Source of the DNA: Oceanicola sp. 502str15
GTDB taxonomy: Bacteria; Pseudomonadota; Alphaproteobacteria; Rhodobacterales; Rhodobacteraceae
Direction: 5' to 3'
DNA: 64,000 nt
NCBI RefSeq assembly: GCF_024105635.1
Contig: NZ_WYDQ01000001.1
Location: forward strand, 620,001-684,000
The notes under the pieces are model-generated. The model was not told the DNA's origin. It saw only the letters and a program-made list of their open reading frames with translations, and did no database searches. The first letter of the stretch is position 1. Every line of letters begins with the position of its first letter. A program made the position numbers and the translations under genes. Positions 16,034-24,992 of this stretch are shown piece by piece.

Positions 16034-18196
16034 TCAGCCCCGGCAGCCCCGGGCGAGATGGCGCTGGGAGGCGCGGCCCGCGCCGAAGCCGGAGAGCGAG
16101 ACCTGAAGCGCGATATCGGTTGTGGGGTCGACGGCGGCGGAGGAGGTGAAGCGGCGGGACACGGCGAGATCGACCTCGACGCATTCGTTGCGCCACTCGA
16201 TGCCGAAGGTGGCCTCGGCGGCGCGGTCCTGCTCGACGTCGTAGCGCCAGTCGAGCGAGAGCAGCCAGTTGTCATCGACCTGCCAGGCGGTGTCGAGGGT
16301 GAGTTCGTTCACGTCGAGGGGGCGGTCTTCGAGGGGGTTGGATTCCATCCAGATGTAGGAGCCCGCAAGCGAGAGCCGGTCGGTGGACCAGGAGGCGCGC
16401 AGCTCGTTCTTGGCGAAGGAGAAGTTGTCATCGAAGAGCGCCCGATTGGTCAGCGTCAGCCGGTTGGGAAGCTGGAGCTGCACGGCGGCGAGCCAGTCGG
16501 ACTTGGTGCCCTCCAGCCCCGGGTAGCCGGTGAACTGGCCGAGATCGTCGGCGCGGATGATCCGGCCGAGGGTGACGCCGAGGGTCCAGCCGTCGGCGTC
16601 AAACCGGGTCCAGCGCAGGCCGAGGTTGGCGCGCAGCCCGCGCTCGTAGACGTCGCCGCCGGGGAAGCGGTCGAGCGAGAAGAGGTTGCCCTCGTCGAGT
16701 TCGAGCAGGGTGCTTTCGTCGTTGGGGAGGGCCACGTCGCTCTCGGGGGTCCAGGCGAGTTGCACGATGGGTTCGAGGATGTGGGTGGCGAAGGCGGAGC
16801 GGCGGATGAAGGGCCAGCGCAGCTCGACGGCGGCCTGCGGTGTGACGACAAACTCGCTTTCGGAGTAGGCGGCATCGTCGCTGATGCTGGTGTGGTCGAA
16901 GTTCAGCGCCCCGAGCGCCCCGATCATCATGCCGTTGCCCAGCAGCCAGTCGCGCCGCCAGTCGAGCCGGGCCGAGGCGCGGGTGACATCGCGTCCATCG
17001 ACGATGAGGTCCGCATCGGCGCTGTCGAAGGCGAGGTCGGAGCGGCGGTAGTGGTGGTGCAGGTCGAAGGTGAAGCCCGCCGAGCCGCCGATGAGCGCAG
17101 GGGTGAAGCGCTTTTCCCAGTGCAGGTCGGCGGTGATGGTGGGCTGGGTCTCGTTGCTTTCGCCGTCGCGCAGCGAGCGGTAGGCGGTGATGTTGGCGCG
17201 GAAGTTCTCGTCGCGCCGGGTGCGGGCAATCTCGACGGCGCTGTCGAGCCGGTCCTTGTCGGAATAGCCGTAGTCGAGCAGGTAGCCGGTGTCGGAGACG
17301 GTCTCGATATCAAAGTTCAGCGCGTAGCCGCGGCCGACGTCGAACTGGCCCGCGACGAAGGCGTAGGAGCGCAGCTCGCCCTCGCGGATATCGTCTTCCG
17401 ACACCGCCCCTTCGAAGCTCAGAGTGCCGGCGCGGAAGGCGCGGCGGGCCCGAAACTCGAGCGTGCGGGTGGAATTGGTGGAGAGATAGGGCGTGAGGGT
17501 GAGGTCGGCGTGATCGCCGAGCGTGATGAAATAGGGGATCTTGACCCCGAAGCCGAGCTTGTCGGTGGAGCGGAAGGTGGGCGACAGGAAGCCGGTGGCG
17601 CGCTTGAGCGTGGGGTCGGGCAGGCGGAGGCGGGGCAGATACATGACCGGCACGCCGGCGACCTCGAAGCGGGCACCGTCGAAGTAGAGCTGGCGTTCCT
17701 GCTCGTCGTGGATGATCCGCTTGGCGCGGATCTGCCAGAGCGGCACCGGGCGCTTGCCGCAGACCTGGCAGGTGGAGGCGACGGTTTTGTAGAGCTGGGT
17801 GTAGCGCCCGTTCACCCGGTTGATTTCGGCTGCCGCGAGCTGGAGCTGCTGGTTCAGCACCATGCGGGCGGAGCGCAGGAGGCCGTTCCTCAGGTCGGTC
17901 GAGAGGGCGGCGTCGGAGGCGAGGATCACCGTGTCGGGGCCATCGGTCAGGGCGATCGGGCCGTCGATCACCAGCATGTTGGTGCTCTGGTCGTAGATGA
18001 TCTGGCGCGCGGTGAGGCGGGTGGTGCCTTGCAGCACCTCGACGTTGCCGGTGGCGATCAGCCTGTCGGTGCCGGCGATCTCGACCCGGTCGGCCAGCAG
18101 CACGGCATCATCGGCCTGTTGCGCACGGGCCGGGCCGAGGAGCAGGGCACAGAGGCCCGCTGCCGCTATGAGAGAGGCGAAAAGGGGCCGCCGCAT
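16034..18196 (-). CDS. lptD: LPS-assembly outer-membrane protein LptD
   Basis: This 720-residue protein is the outer-membrane barrel that, with LptE, inserts lipopolysaccharide in the outer leaflet. A signal peptide ends at about GPARAQ. Residues 30-130 form the periplasmic OstA/LptA-like jellyroll (LLADRVEIAGTDRLIATGNV), followed by the long beta-barrel (about 180-720) with alternating aromatic strands. CQVCGK near residue 142 holds a cysteine pair, and another Cys is near the C-terminus; these may form the family's disulfides. The start at 18196 overlaps the lptG stop (TGATG). A very long open frame on the other strand is its shadow. Confidence 0.96.
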   Translation of the reverse strand: MRRPLFASLIAAAGLCALLLGPARAQQADDAVLLADRVEIAGTDRLIATGNVEVLQGTTRLTARQIIYDQSTNMLVIDGPIALTDGPDTVILASDAALSTDLRNGLLRSARMVLNQQLQLAAAEINRVNGRYTQLYKTVASTCQVCGKRPVPLWQIRAKRIIHDEQERQLYFDGARFEVAGVPVMYLPRLRLPDPTLKRATGFLSPTFRSTDKLGFGVKIPYFITLGDHADLTLTPYLSTNSTRTLEFRARRAFRAGTLSFEGAVSEDDIREGELRSYAFVAGQFDVGRGYALNFDIETVSDTGYLLDYGYSDKDRLDSAVEIARTRRDENFRANITAYRSLRDGESNETQPTITADLHWEKRFTPALIGGSAGFTFDLHHHYRRSDLAFDSADADLIVDGRDVTRASARLDWRRDWLLGNGMMIGALGALNFDHTSISDDAAYSESEFVVTPQAAVELRWPFIRRSAFATHILEPIVQLAWTPESDVALPNDESTLLELDEGNLFSLDRFPGGDVYERGLRANLGLRWTRFDADGWTLGVTLGRIIRADDLGQFTGYPGLEGTKSDWLAAVQLQLPNRLTLTNRALFDDNFSFAKNELRASWSTDRLSLAGSYIWMESNPLEDRPLDVNELTLDTAWQVDDNWLLSLDWRYDVEQDRAAEATFGIEWRNECVEVDLAVSRRFTSSAAVDPTTDIALQVSLSGFGAGRASQRHLARGCRG

Positions 18197-19305
18197 CAGC
18201 CGTCCTCCAGGTGCAAGAGCAGGGCGAGGGAGGCGAGGATGCCGGCGATCGGCGGGGTCCATGCGGCCATGGGCACCGGGATCTGGCCGTTCTCGCCGAG
18301 GATCTGCGCAAAGTTTCGGATGAAGTAGAGGGCAAGGCCCAGCATCAGCGCCAGCAGCACCATCAGCCCGGTCTTGCCGAAGCGGGTGTGGCGCATGGTG
18401 AAGCCGGCTCCCACCAGCACCATGGCCATGAGAAAGAGCGGCAGGGCGAGTTCCATCTGCATCCAGACCCGGTGCAGCCGGGCCGAGAAGCCCGCGCCCT
18501 CGAGGTTGGCGATGAAGCCCGGAAGCTCCCAGATCGGGATGGCGGAGGGGGTGCCGAAGCTGTCGCGGATCTGGTCGAGGGTGAGGGCGGAGGCCAGCTC
18601 CATTTCGCTGGCGCGGGTGGAGGCGGCCTCGGGGTTGGCCACGCCGACGAGGGGCCAGACCTTTGCGTCTTCCAGCACCCAGCGTCCGGGTTCGAGCCGG
18701 GCCGCCGCCGCCTCGATGCGCTGCACCGGCCCCTGCACCGCGCCGCCTTCGGGGGCGAAGCTCAGGAAGGTGACGCCTTCGAAGGAGGTGCCGTCGAGGC
18801 TGGCGCGGGCGGCGCGGATGACGGTTTGCCCCTCGGGGCCGCCCTGGCGCATCCAGAGGCCTTCGCCGGAGATCGAGAGCACTGAGCCGCCGCCCGAAGA
18901 GAGATCGGCGGCCTTCTGCTCGTAGCGCACCTGGGTGGCGGCGACGATCGGGTTCATCACCGCGATCCCCAGCGCGCCGAGGAGCAGCGCCACCATGACC
19001 GGTGCCACCAGCGCCCGGAGCGCTGAGCGCCCGGCGGCCCGTGTCACCACCAGCTCGGAGCTGCGGGCGAGGCCGAGAAACAGCACCAGCGTGGCCAGCA
19101 GCACGATGAGCGGCAGGATGCGGTAGAGCGTTTGGGGCACCGAGAGCAGCGAGAGCGCGAAGGCGCCGCCGAAGGTGATATCGGCATCGGAAAATCGGCG
19201 GAGCTGTTCGACGATGTCGAGCAGGGTCAGCAGGATGGCGAACACCGCGAAGACCCCGGCGAGGGCGAGGGCGAACTTGCGGGCGAAGTAGAAATGCAGC
19301 TTCAT
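18196..19305 (-). CDS. lptG: LPS export ABC transporter permease LptG
   Basis: This 369-residue inner-membrane protein pairs with LptF and the LptB ATPase to extract LPS from the inner membrane. Membrane segments lie near residues 13-32, 55-78, 95-118 and in a C-terminal cluster (about 280-365), with a periplasmic beta-jellyroll in between (about 135-265). SELVVTRAAGRSALR near residue 82 is the LptB-coupling helix region. The ATG at 19305 overlaps the lptF stop (ATGA) and the gene's own stop overlaps lptD, so translation is coupled along the operon. Confidence 0.95.
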   Translation of the reverse strand: MKLHFYFARKFALALAGVFAVFAILLTLLDIVEQLRRFSDADITFGGAFALSLLSVPQTLYRILPLIVLLATLVLFLGLARSSELVVTRAAGRSALRALVAPVMVALLLGALGIAVMNPIVAATQVRYEQKAADLSSGGGSVLSISGEGLWMRQGGPEGQTVIRAARASLDGTSFEGVTFLSFAPEGGAVQGPVQRIEAAAARLEPGRWVLEDAKVWPLVGVANPEAASTRASEMELASALTLDQIRDSFGTPSAIPIWELPGFIANLEGAGFSARLHRVWMQMELALPLFLMAMVLVGAGFTMRHTRFGKTGLMVLLALMLGLALYFIRNFAQILGENGQIPVPMAAWTPPIAGILASLALLLHLEDG

Positions 19306-20438
19306 GTCGCCGCCTCCGGCCGGGGTTTGCGCCGCCGGGTGAAGATGAAGGGGCGGTCGGCATACCACAGCAGCCCCGCCGATATGACCAGCCCCACCAA
19401 CAGCGGCAGGTAGACCAGCGGCCAGAGCGCGGCATCCTTGCGCGCGGCCCCTGCGGCCATGGTTTCGAGCACCTGCACGAAGATCAGCAGCCCGACCGCC
19501 ACGAGGATCTGCCGCCAGACCCCGAAGCGCGAGAAGCCGCCGGTGATCAGCGTGGCGAAGCCGATCAGCGCCGCGATCAGCGCGGTGAAGGGCTGGGCGA
19601 TGCGCAGGTTGGCCTCGTAGGTGAACTCGGCCTTGCTGCGCCCGGTAATCTCGAGCAGCTCGGGGGAGGGGGCAAAGAGCGCGGGCGTCGGGTAGTGGCG
19701 AATGTCGGTGCGGGCGTAGGCGGTGGAGGTGATGAGCGAGCCGATGTCGTAGGAGAAGTCGGAGAAGGAGGTGGTGAAGAGGCGTTCGGTTTCGGCCGAG
19801 AGGGTCTGGGCCGCGCCGTCGAACATCACCAGCTTGGGCCCGGTCTCCTGGCGCACGAGGAAGGCGCGGGCGGCGGTGTAGGTGGTGCGTTCTTCGGGGT
19901 TGCGGGCGTCGGAGAGGAACACGTCGCGCAGCTCGCCCTCGGGGGAAATCTCGCGGATGTAGAAGGTGATGCCGGAGGCGGGGTGCAGGAACTGGCCCTC
20001 GGTGAGGAAGCGGGCGGTGATGTTGTTGGCGATCTCGGCCTGCCGCTCGGCGAGCTGTCCGCGTGAGGCGGGCACCAGCACATGCACCAGCGCCGCCATC
20101 AGCACCACCACGAAGATGCCGAACAGCAGCACCGGGCGCGCCATGCGCCAGGCCGAGAAGCCGGTGGCCTGCACCACCACCAGCTCGCTCTCCGAGGCGA
20201 GCCGGTTGGTGGCATAGACCGTGGCCACGAAGGCCGCCATCGGCAGCACGAGTCGGATGACGTTGGGCAGCGAGAGTGCGGTGAATTCGACGAAGACCCC
20301 GGCGGACTGGCCATCGGCAATGAGCTGGTCGAACAGGATCACGGCCCGGTTGACCCAGTAGACCGAGACCAGCACCAGCGAGAAAAAGCCAAAGAGCACC
20401 AGCAGTTGCGCAAGGATGTAACGGTCGTATCGCGGCAC
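19302..20438 (-). CDS. lptF: LPS export ABC transporter permease LptF
   Basis: This 378-residue inner-membrane protein is the partner of LptG. It has N-terminal membrane segments (LLVLFGFFSLVLVSVYWV and others), the conserved coupling segment NRLASESELVVVQATGFSAWRM, a periplasmic domain, and a C-terminal membrane group. I chose the GTG at 20438 (VPRYDRYILAQLLVLFG), because homologues begin at this point as far as I recall and GGGGCAG lies just upstream; a TTG at 20474 is the only earlier start. It is the first gene of the lptF-lptG-lptD-surA-pdxA-rsmA unit and is divergent from pepA, so the 20439-20594 gap should hold both promoters. Confidence 0.93.
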   Translation of the reverse strand: MPRYDRYILAQLLVLFGFFSLVLVSVYWVNRAVILFDQLIADGQSAGVFVEFTALSLPNVIRLVLPMAAFVATVYATNRLASESELVVVQATGFSAWRMARPVLLFGIFVVVLMAALVHVLVPASRGQLAERQAEIANNITARFLTEGQFLHPASGITFYIREISPEGELRDVFLSDARNPEERTTYTAARAFLVRQETGPKLVMFDGAAQTLSAETERLFTTSFSDFSYDIGSLITSTAYARTDIRHYPTPALFAPSPELLEITGRSKAEFTYEANLRIAQPFTALIAALIGFATLITGGFSRFGVWRQILVAVGLLIFVQVLETMAAGAARKDAALWPLVYLPLLVGLVISAGLLWYADRPFIFTRRRKPRPEAAT

Positions 20439-20594
20439 CGGCTGCCCCAGGGGTGGTGTTCTGATTGGCGGCAAAGCTATCTGATCGGAGGCGGCGGGGA
20501 AACCGTTAATGGCGGGGCAGGCGGATGGCCCCCCTTTTCCTTTTGCCGCTTTCTGCCCTAGCTATTGCAGCCAGAACCCAAAGGAGTCGCCCCA

Positions 20595-22055
20595 ATGACC
20601 GAACTGCCCCGTTTTACCCTCAAGGAAACCGAGATCGACGCCATTGCCGGTGCAGGGGGGCGGATTGCGGTGCTTGTGCCGGAGAGCGGCCAGCTCGACG
20701 TGGCGGCGCGGCGGGTGAATCGGCTCGCCAAGGGGGCGTTGAAGCGCTTCGTGGAGAGCGAGGCCTTTGCCAAGCTGGAAGAGGGCGAGGCAAAGGATCT
20801 GGCCTGGCCTGCGGGCCTCGAGGCCGAGGCGGTGCAGGTGGTGCGGCTGTCGCGCCGCCCCTCGCTGGAAGACGCCCGGCGCGCCGGTGCCGCGATCGGC
20901 AAGGCGGCGGGCGAGGGCCCGGTGCTGGTGCTGGCGGGGGGCGCAAAGCGGGTGGACGCGGTGCTGCTCGGCGCGATGCTGGGGGCCTATGACTACGTGG
21001 AGATGACCTCGAAGGCGCCCAAGCCGCAGCCCGAAATCACGGTGATGGTGAACAAGCCCGACGAGATCGACGGGGCCGTGGTGCAGGCCATGGCCGAGGG
21101 CGTGGCCTTTACCCGTGACCTCGTGAACGCCCCCGCCAACGTGCTGACCACCACCAGCTTCGCCGACCGGCTGAAGGCGCTGGAGGGCGATGGCCTTACG
21201 GTGGAGGTGCTGGAGGAGGACGAGCTGGAGAAGCTCGGCATGGGCTGCCTGCTGGGTGTGGGCATCGGCTCGGAGAGCCCGAGCAAGGTGGTGGTGATGC
21301 AGTGGAACGGCGGTGGCGACGAGCCGCCGCTGGCGCTGGTGGGCAAGGGCGTGGTCTTCGACACCGGCGGCATCTCCCTCAAGCCTGCGGGCGGCATGGA
21401 AGACATGACGATGGACATGGGCGGCGCGGGCGTGGTCAGCGGCGTGATGCAGCTGATGAAGGCGCGCAAGGCCAAGGCCAACGTGGTGGGCCTTGTCGGC
21501 CTCGTCGAGAACATGCCGGATGGCCGCGCCCAACGGCCCGGCGACATCGTGAAGAGCATGAAGGGGGACACGGTGGAGGTGATCAACACCGACGCCGAGG
21601 GCCGCCTCGTTCTGGCCGACGTAATGTGGTACGCGCAGGAGCGGTTCAAGCCTGCCGCGATGGTGGACCTTGCCACGCTGACGGGCGCGATCATCGTGGC
21701 GCTGGGCCATGACAACGCGGGCGTCTTCTCCAACGATGACAGCTTTGCCGGGGCCTTCCTGAAGGCCGCCGCCGCCGAGGGCGAGGGTGCGTGGCGGATG
21801 CCGCTGGGCAAGAGCTACGCCAAGCTGCTGAAGAGCCGGAAGGCGGATGTGAAGAACGTGGGCACCCGCTGGGGCGGGTCGATCACGGCGGCGGAGTTCC
21901 TGCGCCGGTTCGTGAAGGACGAGACGCCGTGGATCCACCTCGACATTGCCGGTGTGGCCCAGCCCGCCGAGGCCCCCGCGCTGGGGCCGAAGGGGGCCTC
22001 GGGCTGGGGCGTTCTGGCGCTGAACCGGCTGATCGCGGATGGCTACGAGGGCTGA
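20595..22055 (+). CDS. pepA: Leucyl aminopeptidase (M17)
   Basis: This 486-residue cytoplasmic exopeptidase releases N-terminal amino acids with two metal ions. The signature NTDAEGRLVLAD sits near residue 332, the metal/catalytic segment LVGKGVVFDTGGISLKP near 250, and the second metal segment DMTMDMGGAGVVSG near 272. The length is normal. The ATG at 20595 follows AAGGAG. The next gene, holC, starts five bases beyond the stop; this pepA-holC order is widespread in proteobacteria. Confidence 0.97.
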   Translation: MTELPRFTLKETEIDAIAGAGGRIAVLVPESGQLDVAARRVNRLAKGALKRFVESEAFAKLEEGEAKDLAWPAGLEAEAVQVVRLSRRPSLEDARRAGAAIGKAAGEGPVLVLAGGAKRVDAVLLGAMLGAYDYVEMTSKAPKPQPEITVMVNKPDEIDGAVVQAMAEGVAFTRDLVNAPANVLTTTSFADRLKALEGDGLTVEVLEEDELEKLGMGCLLGVGIGSESPSKVVVMQWNGGGDEPPLALVGKGVVFDTGGISLKPAGGMEDMTMDMGGAGVVSGVMQLMKARKAKANVVGLVGLVENMPDGRAQRPGDIVKSMKGDTVEVINTDAEGRLVLADVMWYAQERFKPAAMVDLATLTGAIIVALGHDNAGVFSNDDSFAGAFLKAAAAEGEGAWRMPLGKSYAKLLKSRKADVKNVGTRWGGSITAAEFLRRFVKDETPWIHLDIAGVAQPAEAPALGPKGASGWGVLALNRLIADGYEG

Positions 22056-22060
22056 CCGGC

Positions 22061-22525
22061 GTGGGCAAGGCCATGTTCTACCACCTGACCCAGCGCCCGC
22101 TGGAAGCCACCCTGCCGGTGCTGCTGGAGCGCAGCCTCGCGGCAGGCTGGCGGGTGGCGGTGCGGGGCCGGGACGAGGGGCGGATGGGCTGGCTGGACGA
22201 GAAGCTCTGGGCCGGCCCGGATGAGACCTTTCTGGCCCATGGCCGGGCCGGTGGGCCGCATGATGCCTTGCAGCCGGTGCTGTTGACTACCAGCGCGGAA
22301 ATGCCGAACGGGGCCACCTGCCTGATGGCGGTGGATGGGGCCGGGGTGCAGCCGGAGGAGGTTGCGGCGCTGGAGCGGGTCTGCGTGCTGTTTGACGGCC
22401 ATGACCCCGACGCTGTGCAGCACGCGCGGGGCCAGTGGAAGGCGCTGACCGGGGCGGGGGCCGTGGCCGAATACTGGTCGGAAGAGAGCGGGCGCTGGGA
22501 GAAGAAGGCCGAGAGCGGCGGGTAG
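22061..22525 (+). CDS. holC: DNA polymerase III chi subunit
   Basis: This 154-residue protein is the chi subunit that links the clamp loader to single-strand-binding protein. The family core is visible: FYHLTQRPLEATLPVLLERSL at the N-terminus, WRVAVRGRDEGRM, LDEKLWAGPDETFLAHG, and near the middle PVLLTT followed by NGATCLMAVDGA. Residues 1-150 cover the whole domain. I used the GTG at 22061, five bases after the pepA stop, because the preceding MGKA matches the usual length; the ATG at 22073 is the alternative. Weak Shine-Dalgarno strength suggests coupling to pepA. Confidence 0.9.
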   Translation: MGKAMFYHLTQRPLEATLPVLLERSLAAGWRVAVRGRDEGRMGWLDEKLWAGPDETFLAHGRAGGPHDALQPVLLTTSAEMPNGATCLMAVDGAGVQPEEVAALERVCVLFDGHDPDAVQHARGQWKALTGAGAVAEYWSEESGRWEKKAESGG

Positions 22526-22539
22526 CGGCTGTTCGGAGT

Positions 22540-22563
22540 GGCGGGACAAGTCCCGCCCTACGC
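22540..22563. repeat. Palindromic intergenic repeat, family A (copy 3)
   Basis: GGCGGGA-CAAG-TCCCGCC followed by CTACG, 14 bases past the holC stop. It may double as a transcription end for pepA-holC. Confidence 0.8.
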
Positions 22564-22620
22564 CTGAGGCGCGGGCGGGCAGTTTCGGCCATGTCGGTGG
22601 CCGGGGTTGCCGGAGGTCCG

Positions 22621-22668
22621 GAAGAGATTTGGGCCTCCGGCGGGAGATATTTACAGCAAGAAAATGGA
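22621..22668 (+). repeat. Intergenic repeat, family B, extended form (copy 5)
   Basis: GAAGAGATTTGGGCCTCC, GGCGGGAGATATTT and ACAGCAAGAAAATGG form an extended version that matches the copies at 40504 and 49600 closely. It lies between the convergent holC and tannase-family genes. Confidence 0.75.
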
Positions 22669-22674
22669 CACGGG

Positions 22675-24267
22675 CTACTCGGTGACGCAGCTGTAGCTGG
22701 TGGCGGCATCGAGGTCGTTGGCACCGTCGTTCAGCCGGGCGAATCCGGGGTATTCGCACATCGGGCGGCTGCGGCCTGCGGTGGCTTGCGCCGCGTCGGT
22801 CATGGTGAGGCTTTCGGGAGCGGTGCCCTCTTCGACCCAGGCGTCGAGCGCATCGAGGCTGGACCAGCGCATCTGGAACTCGCCGGAGCCGTGGCCGAAG
22901 CCGGGCACCAACCAGAAGCGCAGGAAGTCGCGGGTGGCGTCTTCGCCCATTTCCGCCACCACGCGGTCATACCAGTCGACGGTGTTGCCGAAGGGGATGG
23001 CGAAATCGGTGGTGCCGTGCATCAGCAGGATCTTGGCGCCCTTGGCGGCGAAGGCGGACATGTCGGCCTCGACCGCATCGGTGATTTCCGACAGCTCGGT
23101 GAGGCGGGCGGCGTGGGCCTGTGGGTCGAACTCGATCGTGTTGGCGTTCGGGTCGGCCAGCACGCCGTAGCGGATCATCGGGTCGGCCAGCACGGCAAGG
23201 CCGAAATTGGCGACCGGGGTGGGCGGGTTGGTGAGCTCGGGCGATTTGCCCATGCCCCAGAGGCCGTAGAGGTCGCCCGCGAGGTAGATGGGCCAGCCGG
23301 AGAAGCCTGTTGCGCCGCCTTGCAGGGGCGGGGTTTCGGTGCGGGTGGCGATCACGTCGAGCGCGGTGATCTGGGCTTGGGTGAGGCATTGGCCTTCTTG
23401 CGCGGTGTCGCCTTCGCAGGCGAGGCTTTGCACGTCGAAGGCGGCTTCGCAGGCGGCGATGTTGCCGATCAGCCGGTCTTCTGCGCCGTCGAGGCTATCG
23501 CAGGCGGCGAAAACTGCGCCGTTCAGCAGTTCGACATCGGCGGGGGACATGTAGGCGCCCTCGGCGTAGAAGGCCTGGCCCGCGCGGATGCCTGAAAGCT
23601 GGAGACCGACGAAGGGGTTGGCGGGGTGGGTGACGAGGGCGCCGTCGTAGTCATCGGGCCAGCGCTGGATGGCGATCATCGCCTCGTGGCCGCCCTGGGA
23701 GCTGCCCTGGAAGTAGGTGCGGGAAGGTTCCTCGCCGTAGAAGGCGGTGAGGGCGGCCATGGCGGCGTCGCGGGTTTTCTTCAGTTGTTCGCCGCCGAAG
23801 TTGCGCAGGGCCTCCTCGTTCAGCATGAACTCGCCGGAGAGCGAGGAGCCGGACTGATGGCCGCTGTCGCTGCCCCATGTGGCGTAGCCCTTTTCGAGCG
23901 GGGTGGGCTCGCTCTCGGGGTTGAACTTGGCCTGGTCAAGGCCGGTGACGAGCGATCCGTTGTAGCCACCGCCGCCGTAGTGGAGGGCCTTGCCGTTCCA
24001 GTCGGCGGGCAGGTTGACCTGGAAGTTGATGTCGGGGGCCGCCGGGTCGACCGGGTCGATGGCGCCGTTCAGCTGGCAGTAGGGCGTGGGCGTTTCCACG
24101 AAGGTCGCGGTGTGGATGTCGGCGCCGCCGCTGGGCAGGCCGATGGCCTCGGGCGGCACGGCGAGGCCGCGCAGGGCGGTGCAGCCCTTGGCATCGGGGG
24201 CGGCGGTGGCGAGGCCGGGGCTGGTGGCGAGCAGCAGCGCGGCCGCGGTAAAGCGGGTGCGTGTCAT
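22675..24267 (-). CDS. Secreted tannase/feruloyl esterase family hydrolase
   Basis: This 530-residue protein has a signal peptide (residues 1-22) and an alpha/beta-hydrolase of the tannase/feruloyl esterase family, which cleaves ester-linked plant phenolics. The nucleophile elbow is GSSQGG with S190 as nucleophile, D420 in HGTTD is the acid, and H458 in VPGFGHG is the base. The lid domain carries the calcium-loop-like CDSLDGAEDRLIGNIAAC (residues 255-272). Characterised members have Cys directly before the Ser and directly after the His, forming a disulfide that links the active site; here these positions are S189 and G459, so that bond is absent. The start at 24267 follows GGGAGGAA. It stands alone, and its substrate is unknown. 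Confidence 0.9.
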   Translation of the reverse strand: MTRTRFTAAALLLATSPGLATAAPDAKGCTALRGLAVPPEAIGLPSGGADIHTATFVETPTPYCQLNGAIDPVDPAAPDINFQVNLPADWNGKALHYGGGGYNGSLVTGLDQAKFNPESEPTPLEKGYATWGSDSGHQSGSSLSGEFMLNEEALRNFGGEQLKKTRDAAMAALTAFYGEEPSRTYFQGSSQGGHEAMIAIQRWPDDYDGALVTHPANPFVGLQLSGIRAGQAFYAEGAYMSPADVELLNGAVFAACDSLDGAEDRLIGNIAACEAAFDVQSLACEGDTAQEGQCLTQAQITALDVIATRTETPPLQGGATGFSGWPIYLAGDLYGLWGMGKSPELTNPPTPVANFGLAVLADPMIRYGVLADPNANTIEFDPQAHAARLTELSEITDAVEADMSAFAAKGAKILLMHGTTDFAIPFGNTVDWYDRVVAEMGEDATRDFLRFWLVPGFGHGSGEFQMRWSSLDALDAWVEEGTAPESLTMTDAAQATAGRSRPMCEYPGFARLNDGANDLDAATSYSCVTE

Positions 24268-24378
24268 GAAGGTTCCTCCCTTGGCGCGCCCTCCCGGCGC
24301 GTTGCCTCAGCGTCAGGCCGGGGCGGGAACTTCGCCAATTGAAAACATGCGCAGCGCATAGAAAATGCGAGGGGGTGC

Positions 24379-24960
24379 TCAGCGCTGGAGGATCATCTCG
24401 CCGCGGGAGAAGCTGACGGAGGCGAAGCGCTCGAGGTAGCGCATGCCGAGGAGGGAGCCGTTCATCTGGCCGTCGTTCACCAGCGCGGTGACGTTGCGGT
24501 CGGTGATGGCGCCGAGGCGGACCTCGTCGAGGCGCACCAGAGAGGTGCGTACCTCGCCGTTGGCGGTGTTGGCGCGGCCCATGTAGGCGAGGGTTTCGGG
24601 GTCGATCCCGGCGGCGCGGGCGTCGTCCTGGCTCAGCACCATGTCGGAGGCGCCGGTGTCGACCACGAAGCGGGTGGGGGCGCCGTTGATGTCGAGTGTG
24701 AGGTAGTAGTGGCCGTCGGAGGAGACGGGCACTTCGACGCGGCCATCGCCCTCGAAGACGGATTGTTGGGGGGCGACCTCGCGTTTCACGTCGTCCCAGA
24801 GGCCGTAGGCCACGATCACGCCGAGGAAGATGAAGACCCAGAGCGCGGCGTGGCGCGCGGTCTGGCCCCAGTTGGTGCGGCCGGACACGAAGAAATAGCC
24901 GCCGACGAAGACGCCGAGCAGGATGAGATAGGTGAGCCGTCCGAGGGTATCGCCGTCCAT
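24379..24960 (-). CDS. Membrane-anchored retropepsin-like aspartic protease (TIGR02281-type)
   Basis: This 193-residue protein has two N-terminal membrane segments (about residues 8-25 and 36-54) and a periplasmic clan AA aspartic protease domain (about 75-193). The active-site triad is seen in FVVDTGASDMVLS near residue 118. The typical ending NGSLLGMRYLERFASVSFS is present. Such single-domain proteases should act as dimers. The substrate is unknown. It precedes the MarC gene on the opposite reading order, with only 32 bases between the MarC start region and this gene's start, so they do not clearly share a promoter. Confidence 0.88.
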   Translation of the reverse strand: MDGDTLGRLTYLILLGVFVGGYFFVSGRTNWGQTARHAALWVFIFLGVIVAYGLWDDVKREVAPQQSVFEGDGRVEVPVSSDGHYYLTLDINGAPTRFVVDTGASDMVLSQDDARAAGIDPETLAYMGRANTANGEVRTSLVRLDEVRLGAITDRNVTALVNDGQMNGSLLGMRYLERFASVSFSRGEMILQR

Positions 24961-24992
24961 ACCAAATACTTAGGGCGGGAACGGCGGGTTTG

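Noticed and set aside
15968..18328. 786-codon open frame on the plus strand antisense to lptD
   Set aside because: It is Gly/Ala/Val/Glu-rich, lies exactly opposite the well-supported lptD gene and its neighbour, and has no family pattern. It is an effect of GC-rich third positions.
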